NCBI RefSeq assembly: GCF_001949145.1
Contig: NW_019091380.1
Span: 3,348,178-3,385,871, forward strand
Length of the DNA: 37,694 bases
Reading direction: 5' to 3'
Source: Acanthaster planci
Lineage: Eukaryota; Echinodermata; Asteroidea; Valvatida; Acanthasteridae
Shown: positions 1 to 10,600 of the stretch, piece by piece
How the letters are laid out: every line of letters starts with the position of its first letter
Position numbering within the stretch: position 1 is the first letter of the stretch
The notes under the pieces: generated by a model
Seen by the model: only the letters and a program-made list of their open reading frames with translations
What the model was told of the DNA's origin: nothing
Databases searched by the model: none
Translations under genes and position numbers: made by a program

Positions 1-498
1 ATATTTGGGCAGGGAAACAGACTATGTTCAACAAGGCGACCCCCAAAATGGACAGAGCGCATGCATGTAGCACTAGAGGGGTTACTGGTATTGATGTGCT
101 CATGCTGGCCGCGCGCACACAGGACTTGTCACTTGACACTTCTTGGCAACCACGGTGAAGGAAACTGATACCGAAGCAGCATTTTTTTAAAATGCCGACT
201 TGCACAAAGGAACTTTTGTAGTCTTGTGGAAAAGGGACTGAGAAAAACACGCCGACTTATACGAAATGACAACTTATAAATGCCAACTTAGAAATGAAAT
301 TTTCAATGGAATACATTACAGACGATCGAGACTTTTGTCAAAAGGTTGATGTGACGAGTTACGCGATGCTAACTTAGTCGGAGTTTACTGTATTTTATAT
401 TGCACGTTTCTCTGACTTGTATTTTGATCAGTTTTTAGAGTAATGTATGTGATTTCTTTGGGACACATTCCAATCTCAATATGTCTCTTTCTCTGCAG
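1..498. other. Non-coding sequence, probable intron of the upstream gene
   Basis: No convincing coding exon is seen. If the small exon that follows is real, this stretch is the intron before it, ending in a pyrimidine-rich tract and a good acceptor (tttctctgcag, AG at 497-498). The sequence is AT-rich with no obvious repeat. Confidence 0.4.
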
Positions 499-562
499 AA
501 ACAACCCAACGGAATATGAAAAGAGAATTAAAGCCCAGGCTGATCGTTTTCAACCAAAATGA
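499..562 (+). CDS. Possible terminal coding exon of an unidentified gene (partial)
   Basis: A strong 3' splice site (tttctctgcag) is followed by one base completing a codon and then an open frame reading NNPTEYEKRIKAQADRFQPK and a TGA stop at 560-562. The peptide is charged and helix-like (EYEKRIKAQADRF), with a composition unlike random AT-rich translation. That and the splice site suggest the last 20 or so residues of a real protein whose earlier exons lie left of the window. I do not recognise the family. No canonical AATAAA lies close downstream; the nearest obvious one (1644-1649) is inside a repeat. It could be a chance frame. Confidence 0.45.
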
Positions 563-1584
563 GTTTGTCTTCACCTTTTTGAAATCTGACCCAAGTCTTC
601 ACTCATCAAGGTTTTTTGTTTTTGTTATTTGAGTTCATCAGTCTCGGCCCGCTTACTGTTTTCGTGGCAATGTACATAACTATCACCTGAACATTCTATT
701 AATGTTGGTTCAGCTGGTTTCATTCAAGGAGCTTCTTAAGTCTTGGAACCAGTCCAATCTACTGTACATTCTGTTGTTATCAAAGTGATCTGCCACGACC
801 AATGATTGCATACAGTCATGTTAGACATCATCACATAGCAAGCCTTACATCCCTACATCTCCTCTAATGGGAGTACCACACATTTCTGTCTAGAATAGGT
901 AATATACTGAAAAAGAACGTCCCAAGTTATGTGATACTCATTGAATTTCAGTGACTGAAAAGTGTCACCAGAAGCAGTGTTAATGTTGGGTTACTTTACA
1001 GGTTAATGTTTGTAGAATGGCAATCTTGCTGCATACTTCAGGCATGCATGTTGTGATTCTGCTAATCCTTGTTTCCCTTGTGCATGCATGCCATCGCAAA
1101 CTAGAAAACACTGCACAAACTTGTGTGCAGCTCACAGTTCCTCTCACCTGATCCTTCATATGGCAATATTGGACGGTAACATCAGTAACTCCTCCCAAAA
1201 CCTCCGTGCGGGCACTGCAGGGAACCAGTGGCCCATATTTTGTGCATTTCCAAGGGGGTACTGAGTTGGGGGTCAAGCAATATTGGTAGGGATCAACCTC
1301 GCCCAACTTGCAAAATCACTCCAATGAAACTTCCTGTGGACTGTAAAGGATTTAAGGGTTGTTTAATGGAAGAATGATTCGTTTGAAGTTAAGACAGGAT
1401 GCCTGAATTGGTAAGTCTTGCTTGACTTCACAGGACTGCTTTTGTGTGTGTGTGAAAAAAAAGTTGTTTTGTGTAGAAACTGTTATTGTATTTATGCTTC
1501 TTTTATTTCAAGTCTAAAAAGTAAAAAACTCTTGATTTTCAGTGTAAATGTAAAACATTTCACAATCATCACAAAAGTGTATAT

Positions 1585-1845
1585 GGGTCATTCCACGAAG
1601 TGCGGGCACAGTTTGTGATGGCGTCCCTTGTTACATCAGTGAAAATAAATATCTTTTGTCCTTGCATGTGTATTCTAAATTGACATTGTTCTAAATCTTG
1701 CTAGGTTCTTGTAGTGGTGTGCTTCATCTTTGCCGAATAAGAATGACTTAATCTGTTGTAATGTGAAAATAATGGGCAATAAAAGTTACCGATGTAACAA
1801 GGGACGCCAAAACAAACTGTGCCCGAACTTCACCGAATAACCCCC
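1585..1845. mobile_element. MITE-like foldback element with ~53-bp inverted ends
   Basis: The left arm (1585-1637, starting gggtcattccacgaag and ending cccttgttacatc) is matched in reverse complement by the right arm (1791-1845, starting gatgtaacaaggg and ending gaataaccccc) with only a few mismatches. About 150 bp separates the arms. There is no coding capacity. The structure is that of a non-autonomous inverted-repeat DNA transposon. A clear target-site duplication is not evident. AATAAA-like strings inside the element (1644, about 1779) should not be read as gene poly(A) signals without other evidence. Confidence 0.75.
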
Positions 1846-3445
1846 ATGGATACTACTGAGTAATGTTAAATTTTAAAAACCGGAAGTAACACTAAAAGAG
1901 CACAGATATTTGGTAGAAATTATTGAAAAATAATTTGAGTTCTTTAAGACTTGTTTAACCAAGAAATAATTGAAACATTTAGCATTTTCATTGGGGCAGG
2001 GCCTCAATTTCAACACACGGCTTAACAGCAGAATACTGCTTACTGTAGTACAGAATTTTGTAAGCACTATTACATGGCGGGGTTTGGCGTGGTTGTGCCA
2101 ACTATTGTGTGCACATATATATCCATTGTTTCATCACAAAGTTAAGAAAATCTTTCCTCTGATGTAATCATGCCATTTGTTGTGCTTACTGCAAAAATCT
2201 TGTGTTTAGCAGTGCCCTGAAAGTGGGTCCAAGTCTGAGGAAGCTTAGGGTTGCTTGTTTTTTGTATAGAGAAATTTTAGGAGTTTGTGTTGATTGTGTG
2301 TATGAGGACATGTCATAATTCCACAGCAAAATTCCATGGGGGGGGGGGAATCCCATGAAAGTTCATCCACAGGTACTTCGCACAAACTTTGCCTCTCTGT
2401 TTACAATGTCTAAGCTACAAAGTTACCTAACATAAATTATCAAATGTTTAATCAAATGTTATCACTGCACTGTGTGCTGAAAATGACAGGTACTCCACCT
2501 ACTTTTTTTTCTGAGCACCCTTATTTGGTAAGGAGTGAGCCATCTTTATTTTCCACATATATATTTATCCACACATCTCCAGTCCCCAGGGCATCCGTAC
2601 TTACAAAACAATTTCAAGGCCTTGTCCCAGTCATGACAAAAATGTCCTTCTAGATGAAAGTCCAAAGGTTTGTCTTCTACATGAATATCTAACTCTTTTT
2701 TGTAAAAGTAACATTGTATTATTGATAAATACCTCTGTTAAAAGAACAGAAAATGGGAGACCTTCACTGTAAACATTGTCTGTGATGTCGCAGTTTATAG
2801 GTTGTAACATTTATTTAAAGAGAATTTTGGCTAACTACATGTACATGTATAAATGTAGTTCAGTTCATAGCAGTTTACAGGACTGGAGTCTGTTCAAACT
2901 TTTTCCTTACAACTTTCAAAGATGTATCACAGCGTTCAACATTTTAGATGTTAGTTTCAAGCCAAGGAGAGAAAAACAACAACGCTCAGATTCTGTACAA
3001 ATAATTTCTGTTCTTCATATGTAAGTGCTCATTTAAATTTTAGACAAAAGTGTGTAGATGTAGAGGGTAGGACTTTGTTTTTTTGAGAGAATTGTGTCAT
3101 TTTTCAGTATTTTCTGTGTCTGCATTTTTTCTAACCTAACATTTCTTACTGTGTACAATAGCTGCTTTGCATCATGATTTAGACTACAATGAAATTTGAA
3201 AATACACATACCAAATTGTCTCCTTTGTTGAAACGGTTGCATTTTCCAAGTAGGTCATTGGATGAGTGTAGAATTTGTCAGCAGACCATATACCTAGCTT
3301 CTGTTTCTAGCTGAAATGGGCATTCTGTCCATCGTTTGAGCGGGGAAGAATTTTGCCATGCATAATAATATTGATTTTGAATAGAACCAATAACGTTCAA
3401 AGCTTCATAATGCCAAAACAGTTCCTGGCCACTGCCCAAACTTAC

Positions 3446-3690
3446 CAGGTTAGGTTATGTCAGTTTGTGTGGTCACTTGTCTAGACCAGCTAATCAACTT
3501 GTTAGATCAGGTGGTCGAATGGCAGGCCAGGTTAACAGGGTCAGGTAAGCTGATGAGCATGCCACACAAGTAGGTCTGGTCAGGCCATTTAGTGTGGTCA
3601 GTAGGTCAGACAAGTTTGTCATGTCAACAGGTCAGATCACAGGTCTGGTTAATCAGCCAAGCAGGGTTGATCAGACCCTTGCTCTATGAT
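3446..3690. repeat. Degenerate GGTCA/GGTCAGR-rich short-repeat tract
   Basis: The stretch is dense in variants of AGGTCA, GGTCTGGTCA, GTGGTCA and CAGGTT at irregular 8-20 bp spacing; exact AGGTCA occurs at 3603-3608 and 3629-3634. The repeats are irregular, as in an old decayed minisatellite. AGGTCA is also the nuclear-receptor half-site, but nothing here shows regulatory function. Confidence 0.5.
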
Positions 3691-5056
3691 CAGACCAGAC
3701 ATCAGGACATTCATACATCTACCCAATCGAGTCGCTGGAAACGAGCCGTTTTTGAAATTGAGAGCTGCCTTTTTGCCAAGTTGTAATCATCCCAGAAGCT
3801 TTTGGTGGCTAGCTGTGAGAGTCCACCTGAAGATCACTCCTAACAATTAGTGAATGCACATTCTCCCATTGCTCACGAGCTAAACGAATACATCAAATAA
3901 TTGGAACCAATACATGTGAATTTGCTGAATTGTTTTTTACTGCGGGATATTTAATGTTAATCAGTGTGCGACCTAAAAATGTGTTCCATTTGTTAGTATC
4001 TTGCTTGTGTGTGTTCCTGAAAAATCTTGACTTCTAGAAGATTTTTTTCTTCCGAGTTGAACAACTTGTACCTTTTCACAGTGAACAAGTAGCAGTGTGG
4101 GTAAACCCCTCTCTTGTGCCTCCGACAATGTCTGGATTAATTTGCCCAAGCGTTGAACATTAAGAGTGTAAGCATATGAACATACATGTATAATACTCAA
4201 CAAGCATCAAAGGACTCTCTGTTGACGTATTGCAGAGAAGTGTTGTAACCAGGTACATGTAGTTATAACTGGCCACACACGGGAACATTCAGTATTTTGA
4301 ATATGCGGTAGTGATGAAGATATGGTTGCTTTTGTCCAACTTCTGGATTTTGATCAGAAAGTTGTCTCCAGTTTGTAAATATGGTACGTGTTACAGTTAC
4401 ATGGTCACGATGTAGTGGTACCACTGAAACACATGCTGATCTCTTATCTACAGTAAGGTATAATTTGGTTGAAATGTGTATAATTAACAGAAATGTGGTT
4501 AATCTCGTTTAGGGTAGAGATGTTAGTTTTAAATGTTCGATTTGTCTGTATAGAAGCCAGATTATTCAACTTTTGTTAGAAGTTTAAACACGGTTAGCAT
4601 TTTGTTGTGCTCATTAATTCGGACATTTGTAAGATGTAAAAACAATGGTTCAAAGTTCAAACCCGTTTTGGAATCAAAATGAATAAACACCTCAGTTTAT
4701 TTCTAAGAGGATGACAGTTTTATGAGCATTTATTTTGCTGCTACACTTTTTATGTTATATCACAGAAAGTAAGTCGGCCTTTTCATGTGACCGAAAAATA
4801 ATTGAATGAATTTTAATAACTTTCTGCAGAGAAATCTTTCTTAGTTCACGTTTTGTATTTAAATTAAAAAAACCCTATCTTTTACTGGACTATAATATAA
4901 GCCTGCTAACAAAAGGTGTAAAAAGCAAGGAATTTCGTCTTCGTAGGGTCGGCCAAGGGTGCCTCCCCACCGTTTAAAGCCTTAGCACTGTCGTTTTGTC
5001 ACCTTCTTTGACGCCTCGAAAAATAATTTAAAATAATTTGATGCAATAAAAGAGAG

Positions 5057-5071
5057 ATGGCATCCACTGAG
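5057..5071 (+). CDS. Possible tiny first coding exon (MASTE)
   Basis: ATGGCATCCACTGAG is followed directly by an ideal 5' splice donor (GAG|GTAAGTGA). This is the typical look of a short first coding exon, but no following exon in phase 0 was identified before the KDEL receptor gene, whose own first exon is well defined. No promoter elements were recognised. It may be chance. Confidence 0.2.
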
Positions 5072-7130
5072 GTAAGTGATTTAGTGTAATTCATTGGGTC
5101 TGCCTGTCCATAACAATCTAATAGGCCTGGCCCCTCCTGCGGGAAGATTCCTGGATCAGCCCCCCCAACCCTCACTTCCGAAACTGTCGGGCAGATTCCA
5201 GCAAAGCGAGTACATGTATTACAGGTACCAGAGGTTAAGCGTGCTCACTCTGGGGCACGCCCCCAGCGGCTTATCCCAAAGGGGAGCATACCCCCGCTTT
5301 TTTGCTGTGCCCAATTCCTCCTTTTGCTACGGTTATTTTATAGCTTAAACGGCGATTTTTTGTACAGGTGTTTTACTGCATTAACTCAACAGTAACTAGC
5401 TGTTCTTTCCAATCGTTTTATCCACAGCCACAAGTTTCTTTTCTTTTCGATTTCATCCTACATCGTAATGTATGCAATGGCATTGGCGTAAATCCCTGGG
5501 GGTGGACTATTAAATCATCATTTTCATGGTGAGAAAAAATATAAGGTGGATTGTGAAGAATTTTTCGGGACGTCCCAACAACCAACATGTATTCAATAGC
5601 ACTAAAAACAGGGAAAACAATTTTTAAAAGCCAAAAAAGCTGATATCAACTTTTGCAGGAAAGTAATAAGTTGTTACAAAATAAATGTACATCTGTATAA
5701 AAAACATCGCCCTCACATAGTGTCATTGTCAGCACCCTCCCCCCGTTCAAAATTCCAGGGCCAGACAAGTCATCTCTTACAACCCCCCCCGGAACGGACG
5801 TACAGCTAGGCTTGATTCGTTGGCGGATGGATTCTCTGTTGATAACTTTACACTGATTTGTGACGGGGGCAAGGTCATGGGTCGGTGGACCAACGGTAGC
5901 CCCATTCTGTTGCCAAGGTACTTCGATACTCGGTATCCTTGGCTGAATAGTATTCGGTGAATGCAAATCTTTTGGACAATGGATGCTGTAGAGTCCGTGG
6001 CCTCAGAATTATTGTGACGGGTTGCTCAGTCAGTGGGGTCAGGGAGGAGTCGCATTAAGTAGCAAAACTACTGGTTGACCGAGCCGAAACCTTTCTTTCA
6101 AGGGGCACTGCCAAAAAAAAAAAAAAACAAGAGGAACTGTGGCTTTTACATTTCAAAGTACATGTACATGTATGTGTGCACAAAATTTCAGTGGAGGACA
6201 CCCAATTATTAAGAGACATGGACTTCGACGCTGGTGTGGGGGTGGGGGCGTCGGGCCCCTTGTACCCCCATAATTACTAATTCCCTGTTCAACAGAGACG
6301 CGCACTTTTAGAGAAGCTGCAAAGGGGTGCATAATCCAGACAATGCCTACGCTACAAGCCTTGATGACTGCACGACTGACGTCGGCTCGACCGGTATGCC
6401 GCGCCGTCGTTCCCGTGGCACGAAATCCGATCATTTGCTCTATTAAATTCGACGTTGAGTCACTACGTGTAGTCAACAAAAAGTGATCAAAGTCTGGTGG
6501 TATCCTCATTCCAAATGTTGGAATCTCTAGTTTAGGGGTCATACAAAAAAGTAAAGTCTGCAAATCCCACTCGCACCAACGTTTTGAGCATTTCTTCCCC
6601 AGATCAGTCATATCAGGCCGGGGATTCGAACAACACTGTAGGTGATCAATGCAACATCTGTGTGAACCTTCAAGAAGGCAGTCAGGCCTTTTTTTCATTG
6701 ATGGGTCGGTTTAACTTAGCGTCAGTCCACCAACGCGAGGCACAAACCGTCGTTGTTAGTGTGATGGGTCCTCTGGATGCTTTGTCGACAATATTATACA
6801 GATAGCTGGAGATGCAGACGTTTAACGCAACTGCCGCAAAAGCCCGTGCTAGTTATGACCTTTTGTGTACAGTACACGCATCATATTTTTTCTGTACGGT
6901 TTATCTTGACAAGATATTTCCCCATTTTTGTGTCATTTAGTTTTTATGAAAAATGTATTTACGTTTTCAATTATTTAACTTGCCTTTCAGCACCTGTTCT
7001 CATATTTGTTTTTTTTTCAAATCAAACGCAGGTAGAACAGTACTAGCGCAGGGGATGGTCTTATGAAAAACGATGATCTCAAATCCTGATCGACACACCT
7101 TAGCGATTTTTTACACAAAAGTCAAAAATT
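5072..7130. other. Intergenic, no supported gene
   Basis: The sequence has mixed composition with poly-C (about 5160, about 5784) and poly-A (about 6113-6127) runs and an ACATGTACATGTATG motif near 6160-6175. From about 6200 CpG becomes more common. The longest open frame is on the minus strand at 6153-6698, but it resembles no family I know and has no splice or start context. Confidence 0.55.
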
Positions 7131-7554
7131 TCGAGGCCGCCAAAACGGCCCAACTAGTTTCCATAACGCCATCACACGGTGCAGTGATGTGTAATGTTGG
7201 CACGATTGGTCGATCTGCGCGGGCGGTCGATCTTCGGATTTGCCCGAAAAGGAATAAATAGTCGGAGATCAGTCGTAAAAGGTCGACCGACTGATGATAG
7301 CGCAACGCGAATCACGCGTGCTGATCAACCTATCGCGTAGAACACTGTACTGTACATGCACCTGTACTGCGTGTATGTCGTATGGGCACAATTTGACATT
7401 ACTGGTATCCACTCGTCATATCTCGTGATTTGAAGCACAATTTGACGATTACCAGTTTTACCACACGTTACCGCGCCACGTCAACTTTGCGGCCATTTTC
7501 TGCAAGGCGTTGCGTGGCAGTCTTTACGTGGTTCGTCTACAAAACAGCCGCAAA
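7131..7554 (+). promoter_or_regulatory. CpG-rich region upstream of the KDEL receptor start (probable promoter/5' UTR)
   Basis: CpG is markedly denser here than in the rest of the window, especially 7190-7320, where GGTCGATC-type strings and CGCG recur. It sits immediately upstream of the KDELR start codon at 7555, as expected for the CpG-type promoter of a housekeeping gene. No TATA box or initiator can be assigned with confidence and the transcription start is unknown. Confidence 0.4.
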
Positions 7555-7645
7555 ATGAATGTTTTCCGGCTGATAGGAGATCTTTCCCACTTGCTTGCTA
7601 TTTTGATTCTTCTCTGGAAAATCTGGAAGACAAGGTCATGTTCGG
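7555..7645 (+). CDS. KDELR: KDELR exon 1 (coding part)
   Basis: It encodes residues 1-30 plus the first base of Gly31: the N-terminal helix with R5 and H12 and the conserved KIWKTRSC segment. The ATG context is gccgcaaaATGa. The donor is TCGG|GTGAGA. The start matches the family N-terminus exactly, so there is no signal-peptide extension. Confidence 0.97.
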
Positions 7646-10600
7646 GTGAGATATATACTTTCTGTTTTTCAGAAGGAGTTTGGTAGCTAGCACAAATCCT
7701 CCGTGTCGACGTGTCCACAGTCATTGCTACACGGCGCTCCGTGTGGGCCTGGGACGACCCGGCTATGGCCACGTTGTCACCTTCCCGTGGCCTTCGGCGC
7801 TACTGCTGGGACTGCCATGACTGCGGCATATTTTAGCGTAGTACCTGTAATTTATATGCATTTTCAGCTGTATCTTTCTTCTGTTTAAAGTCAGTAGCTT
7901 TCCCTTGTTTGATATTTTAGCTTACTTTAATAATGTATTAAGTCCCTAAGCCCAGTGCATTTCGATTTGCTGCGCGCATTAACTGCAAGATGCCGAAGCC
8001 CACTGTGCAGTCTGTGGTTGTCTGTGGTTGTACAAACTAGTACTAGGCCTACCAGTCTAATGTTAGTACTTTACTTGGTTACTTGGTGATGGGAAAGGTT
8101 CAGAGACAGATTTTTTTCTAGAAATTCTGTCTACACTGCATGCACTACCATGAGGCATGACTGCACATATTATGCTGCATGCAGAGTCTTATCCAAAATC
8201 AACAAGTTTTTGTTTTCAGTCGTCATAATCAAATCCTACATTTTGCTGAGTTAGATTTCATTTAATTTTGATTCGTGGCTGTACCATTTTTTTGGCTTTA
8301 ACCCTAACACTCCTCGATCCTTCACCTGTTGGAGGACTGAGGAGTGTTAGGGTTAAATTCCAAAATTATTCAATTGACAATATCAGACACGTGCAACAAT
8401 ATTTTTTACCAAATAGGCCTCGCATTAGTTTTTGTGTCGGGATATTTCTCAAAACTTTATGCCTAAGCAATGTTCAGGTGAGCTAAACATTGGACAACTT
8501 CCCCCAAGTGAAGGTGTATGAAGTTTTTTGGAAACTTTTTTACAAACTACTTTACGATTCAAAGTTCATTTTAAAAATATGATTTCTTGTCCTGTTTACA
8601 GGTATTTCAGGCAAGAGCCAGTTTCTCTTTGCTTTGGTCTTCACGACCCGTTACTTGGATCTCTTCACCAATTTCATCTCACCATACAACACTTTTATGA
8701 AGATAGTGTACATTGTCTGCTCCTGCGTCACGGTTTACTTCATCTACGTCAAATTCAAGGCCACCTACGACAGCAACCATGACACCTTTCGAGTGGAGTT
8801 CTTGGTGGTACCTGTTGGCGGCTTGGCTTTCCTGGTCAACCATGATTTCACTCCCCTCGAGGTAAAGTACCCATGTACATGTAAATCCGTTGTAACCACC
8901 CTCCCATCAACCACCACCATTGTAATCTTAAATTGACTGCAAGCTACAATACCAGATTAATTACCGTGCATTTTTTTTACCTGCAGTTAATGTAACGGTC
9001 TGACATAAATACACATGTAATTTGCTTGGCTGACTGTGTCCTGTGCTTTGGAAGTCTGTCAACCCATCCTCATCAGAAACTATGTACTGCAGTTAGTATC
9101 TGTGGTCTTCATTAACCCTAACCCACTAGGGCCTTTTGCTGGGGCACATCCTCAATCCTCCAAAATCCTCCAGTGGCCTGAGTCCAAGAATTGTATTCAT
9201 TCTCAATCCTCCGATCTTTGCACTTATTCTCAGAATGAGAGGCGCCCAGCTCCTCGGTCCTTCATAATTCCCCGGTAATTCCTGCCATTATGTTGAGGCA
9301 CGGTGAATGGCTTTCTCAAGCAGTGCGGTTGATTTCAAAGTAATGCTGAGCTAAATTTATGCATGACTAAGCATAAACAACACAAGGTCCAACCCACGAC
9401 CCTCACACATGGCATCCTTCACAATCAGCCATACAATTTTGCCACTCATCCTCAATCCTCCAAAATCCTTTAAAACTGTGCAAAGGATTTTGGAGGATTT
9501 AGGAGGGTTAGGGCTAACCCTTTATATGAATTCTTACTTGGAACCCTTATGATTCCTCTGCATTTTTCCAACAATCTTTGGCCAACAGTGACGCATTCTT
9601 AATACTTACATCTAACTTTCATGGAGCATCAAGCCCCAAGTGAAGTACCTGTGAAAAGGTACTGTCTGCCACACTTCTTCATGACCCCAAAGCCCCTGAT
9701 AGATTTTGATTGATCTTGGAGGGTTTGTGTTTTGATGCAGATACTGAGGAAATGGACTTGCTTTTGTTTGCCCTGCAGAAAAATTGGAAGCACAGATAAT
9801 ATGCCATCAGTTTCCTGCACGGGGAAGGTGTTGGAAGAATTGGAAAGTTCCTGGCAAAAAATGCCAGGAAATTAGGGTTTAAGATACCAGTTTGTGGAGC
9901 ATTTCAAGCTATAGCATTTTGTCAAGAGCCTTAACAGTTTTTTAAGTCAAATTTGACTTGAAGGAAAGGATTTGGTGGTCACTTAAACTTACCTTGGTTT
10001 TCAGACCATTGGGTCTAAAATTATTTAACAGCAGGCAACTTGAGCAGTCGAGAAAAACATCTCTTCACAGTTGTGTTCTGTTGGATTCAGTGAGATACCT
10101 AAATCATTCCTAAATAGGATGAGAATAGTCAGTTGGCCTCTCCTCCAAACTAATATTCCCAAGGCTTACAACACTATAGCAAAGATTTGGCATAATTGGT
10201 GCAATACCCTCATTTTGGTTTTCTTTGTCTTGGCTCAGATCCTGTGGACTTTCTCCATCTACCTGGAGTCAGTGGCCATCTTGCCTCAACTCTTCATGAT
10301 CAGTAAGACAGGTGAGGCCGAGACCATCACCAGCCACTATCTCTTTGCGCTGGGAGCTTACCGGGCGCTCTACATCGTCAACTGGGTCTACCGCTACTAC
10401 TTTGAGGGTTTCTTTGACCTGATTGCTATCGTGGCTGGCTGCGTCCAGACAATACTCTACTGCGACTTTTTCTATCTATACATCACAAAAGGTAGGCTAC
10501 TAAACTACTACACGGAGTTGTCCAGTAGTTTGCCAGACTTGTTGTAATTTGTGGTATTTTCTGTCACAAGCAGACACTTCTTGGCAGCAGGTTGAAAACA

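Larger units (their letters stand above)
563..5056. other. Intergenic, no supported gene
   Basis: About 4.5 kb with no exon I can defend. Open frames are short and of biased composition. It contains a foldback element (1585-1845), an 11-base G run near 2338-2348, an ACATGTACATGTA motif near 2840, and a GGTCA-rich degenerate repeat (about 3446-3690). Otherwise I see nothing. Confidence 0.6.

Noticed and set aside
980-1306. 108-codon open frame on the minus strand
   Set aside because: No domain, no start or splice context, composition typical of chance translation.
2338-2348. Poly-G run, and similar homopolymers near 5160, 5784, 6113, 14435 and 25803
   Set aside because: Simple homopolymers, common in such genomes; no feature assigned.
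6153-6698. 181-codon open frame on the minus strand
   Set aside because: Low-complexity ends, no recognised domain, no splice or promoter context, located in CpG-richer upstream DNA where stop codons are rarer; likely chance.
10071-10238. Apparent N-terminal extension of the KDELR exon 3 reading frame
   Set aside because: The acceptor at 10237-10238 and the exact family sequence starting ILWTFS show that this is intronic read-through.
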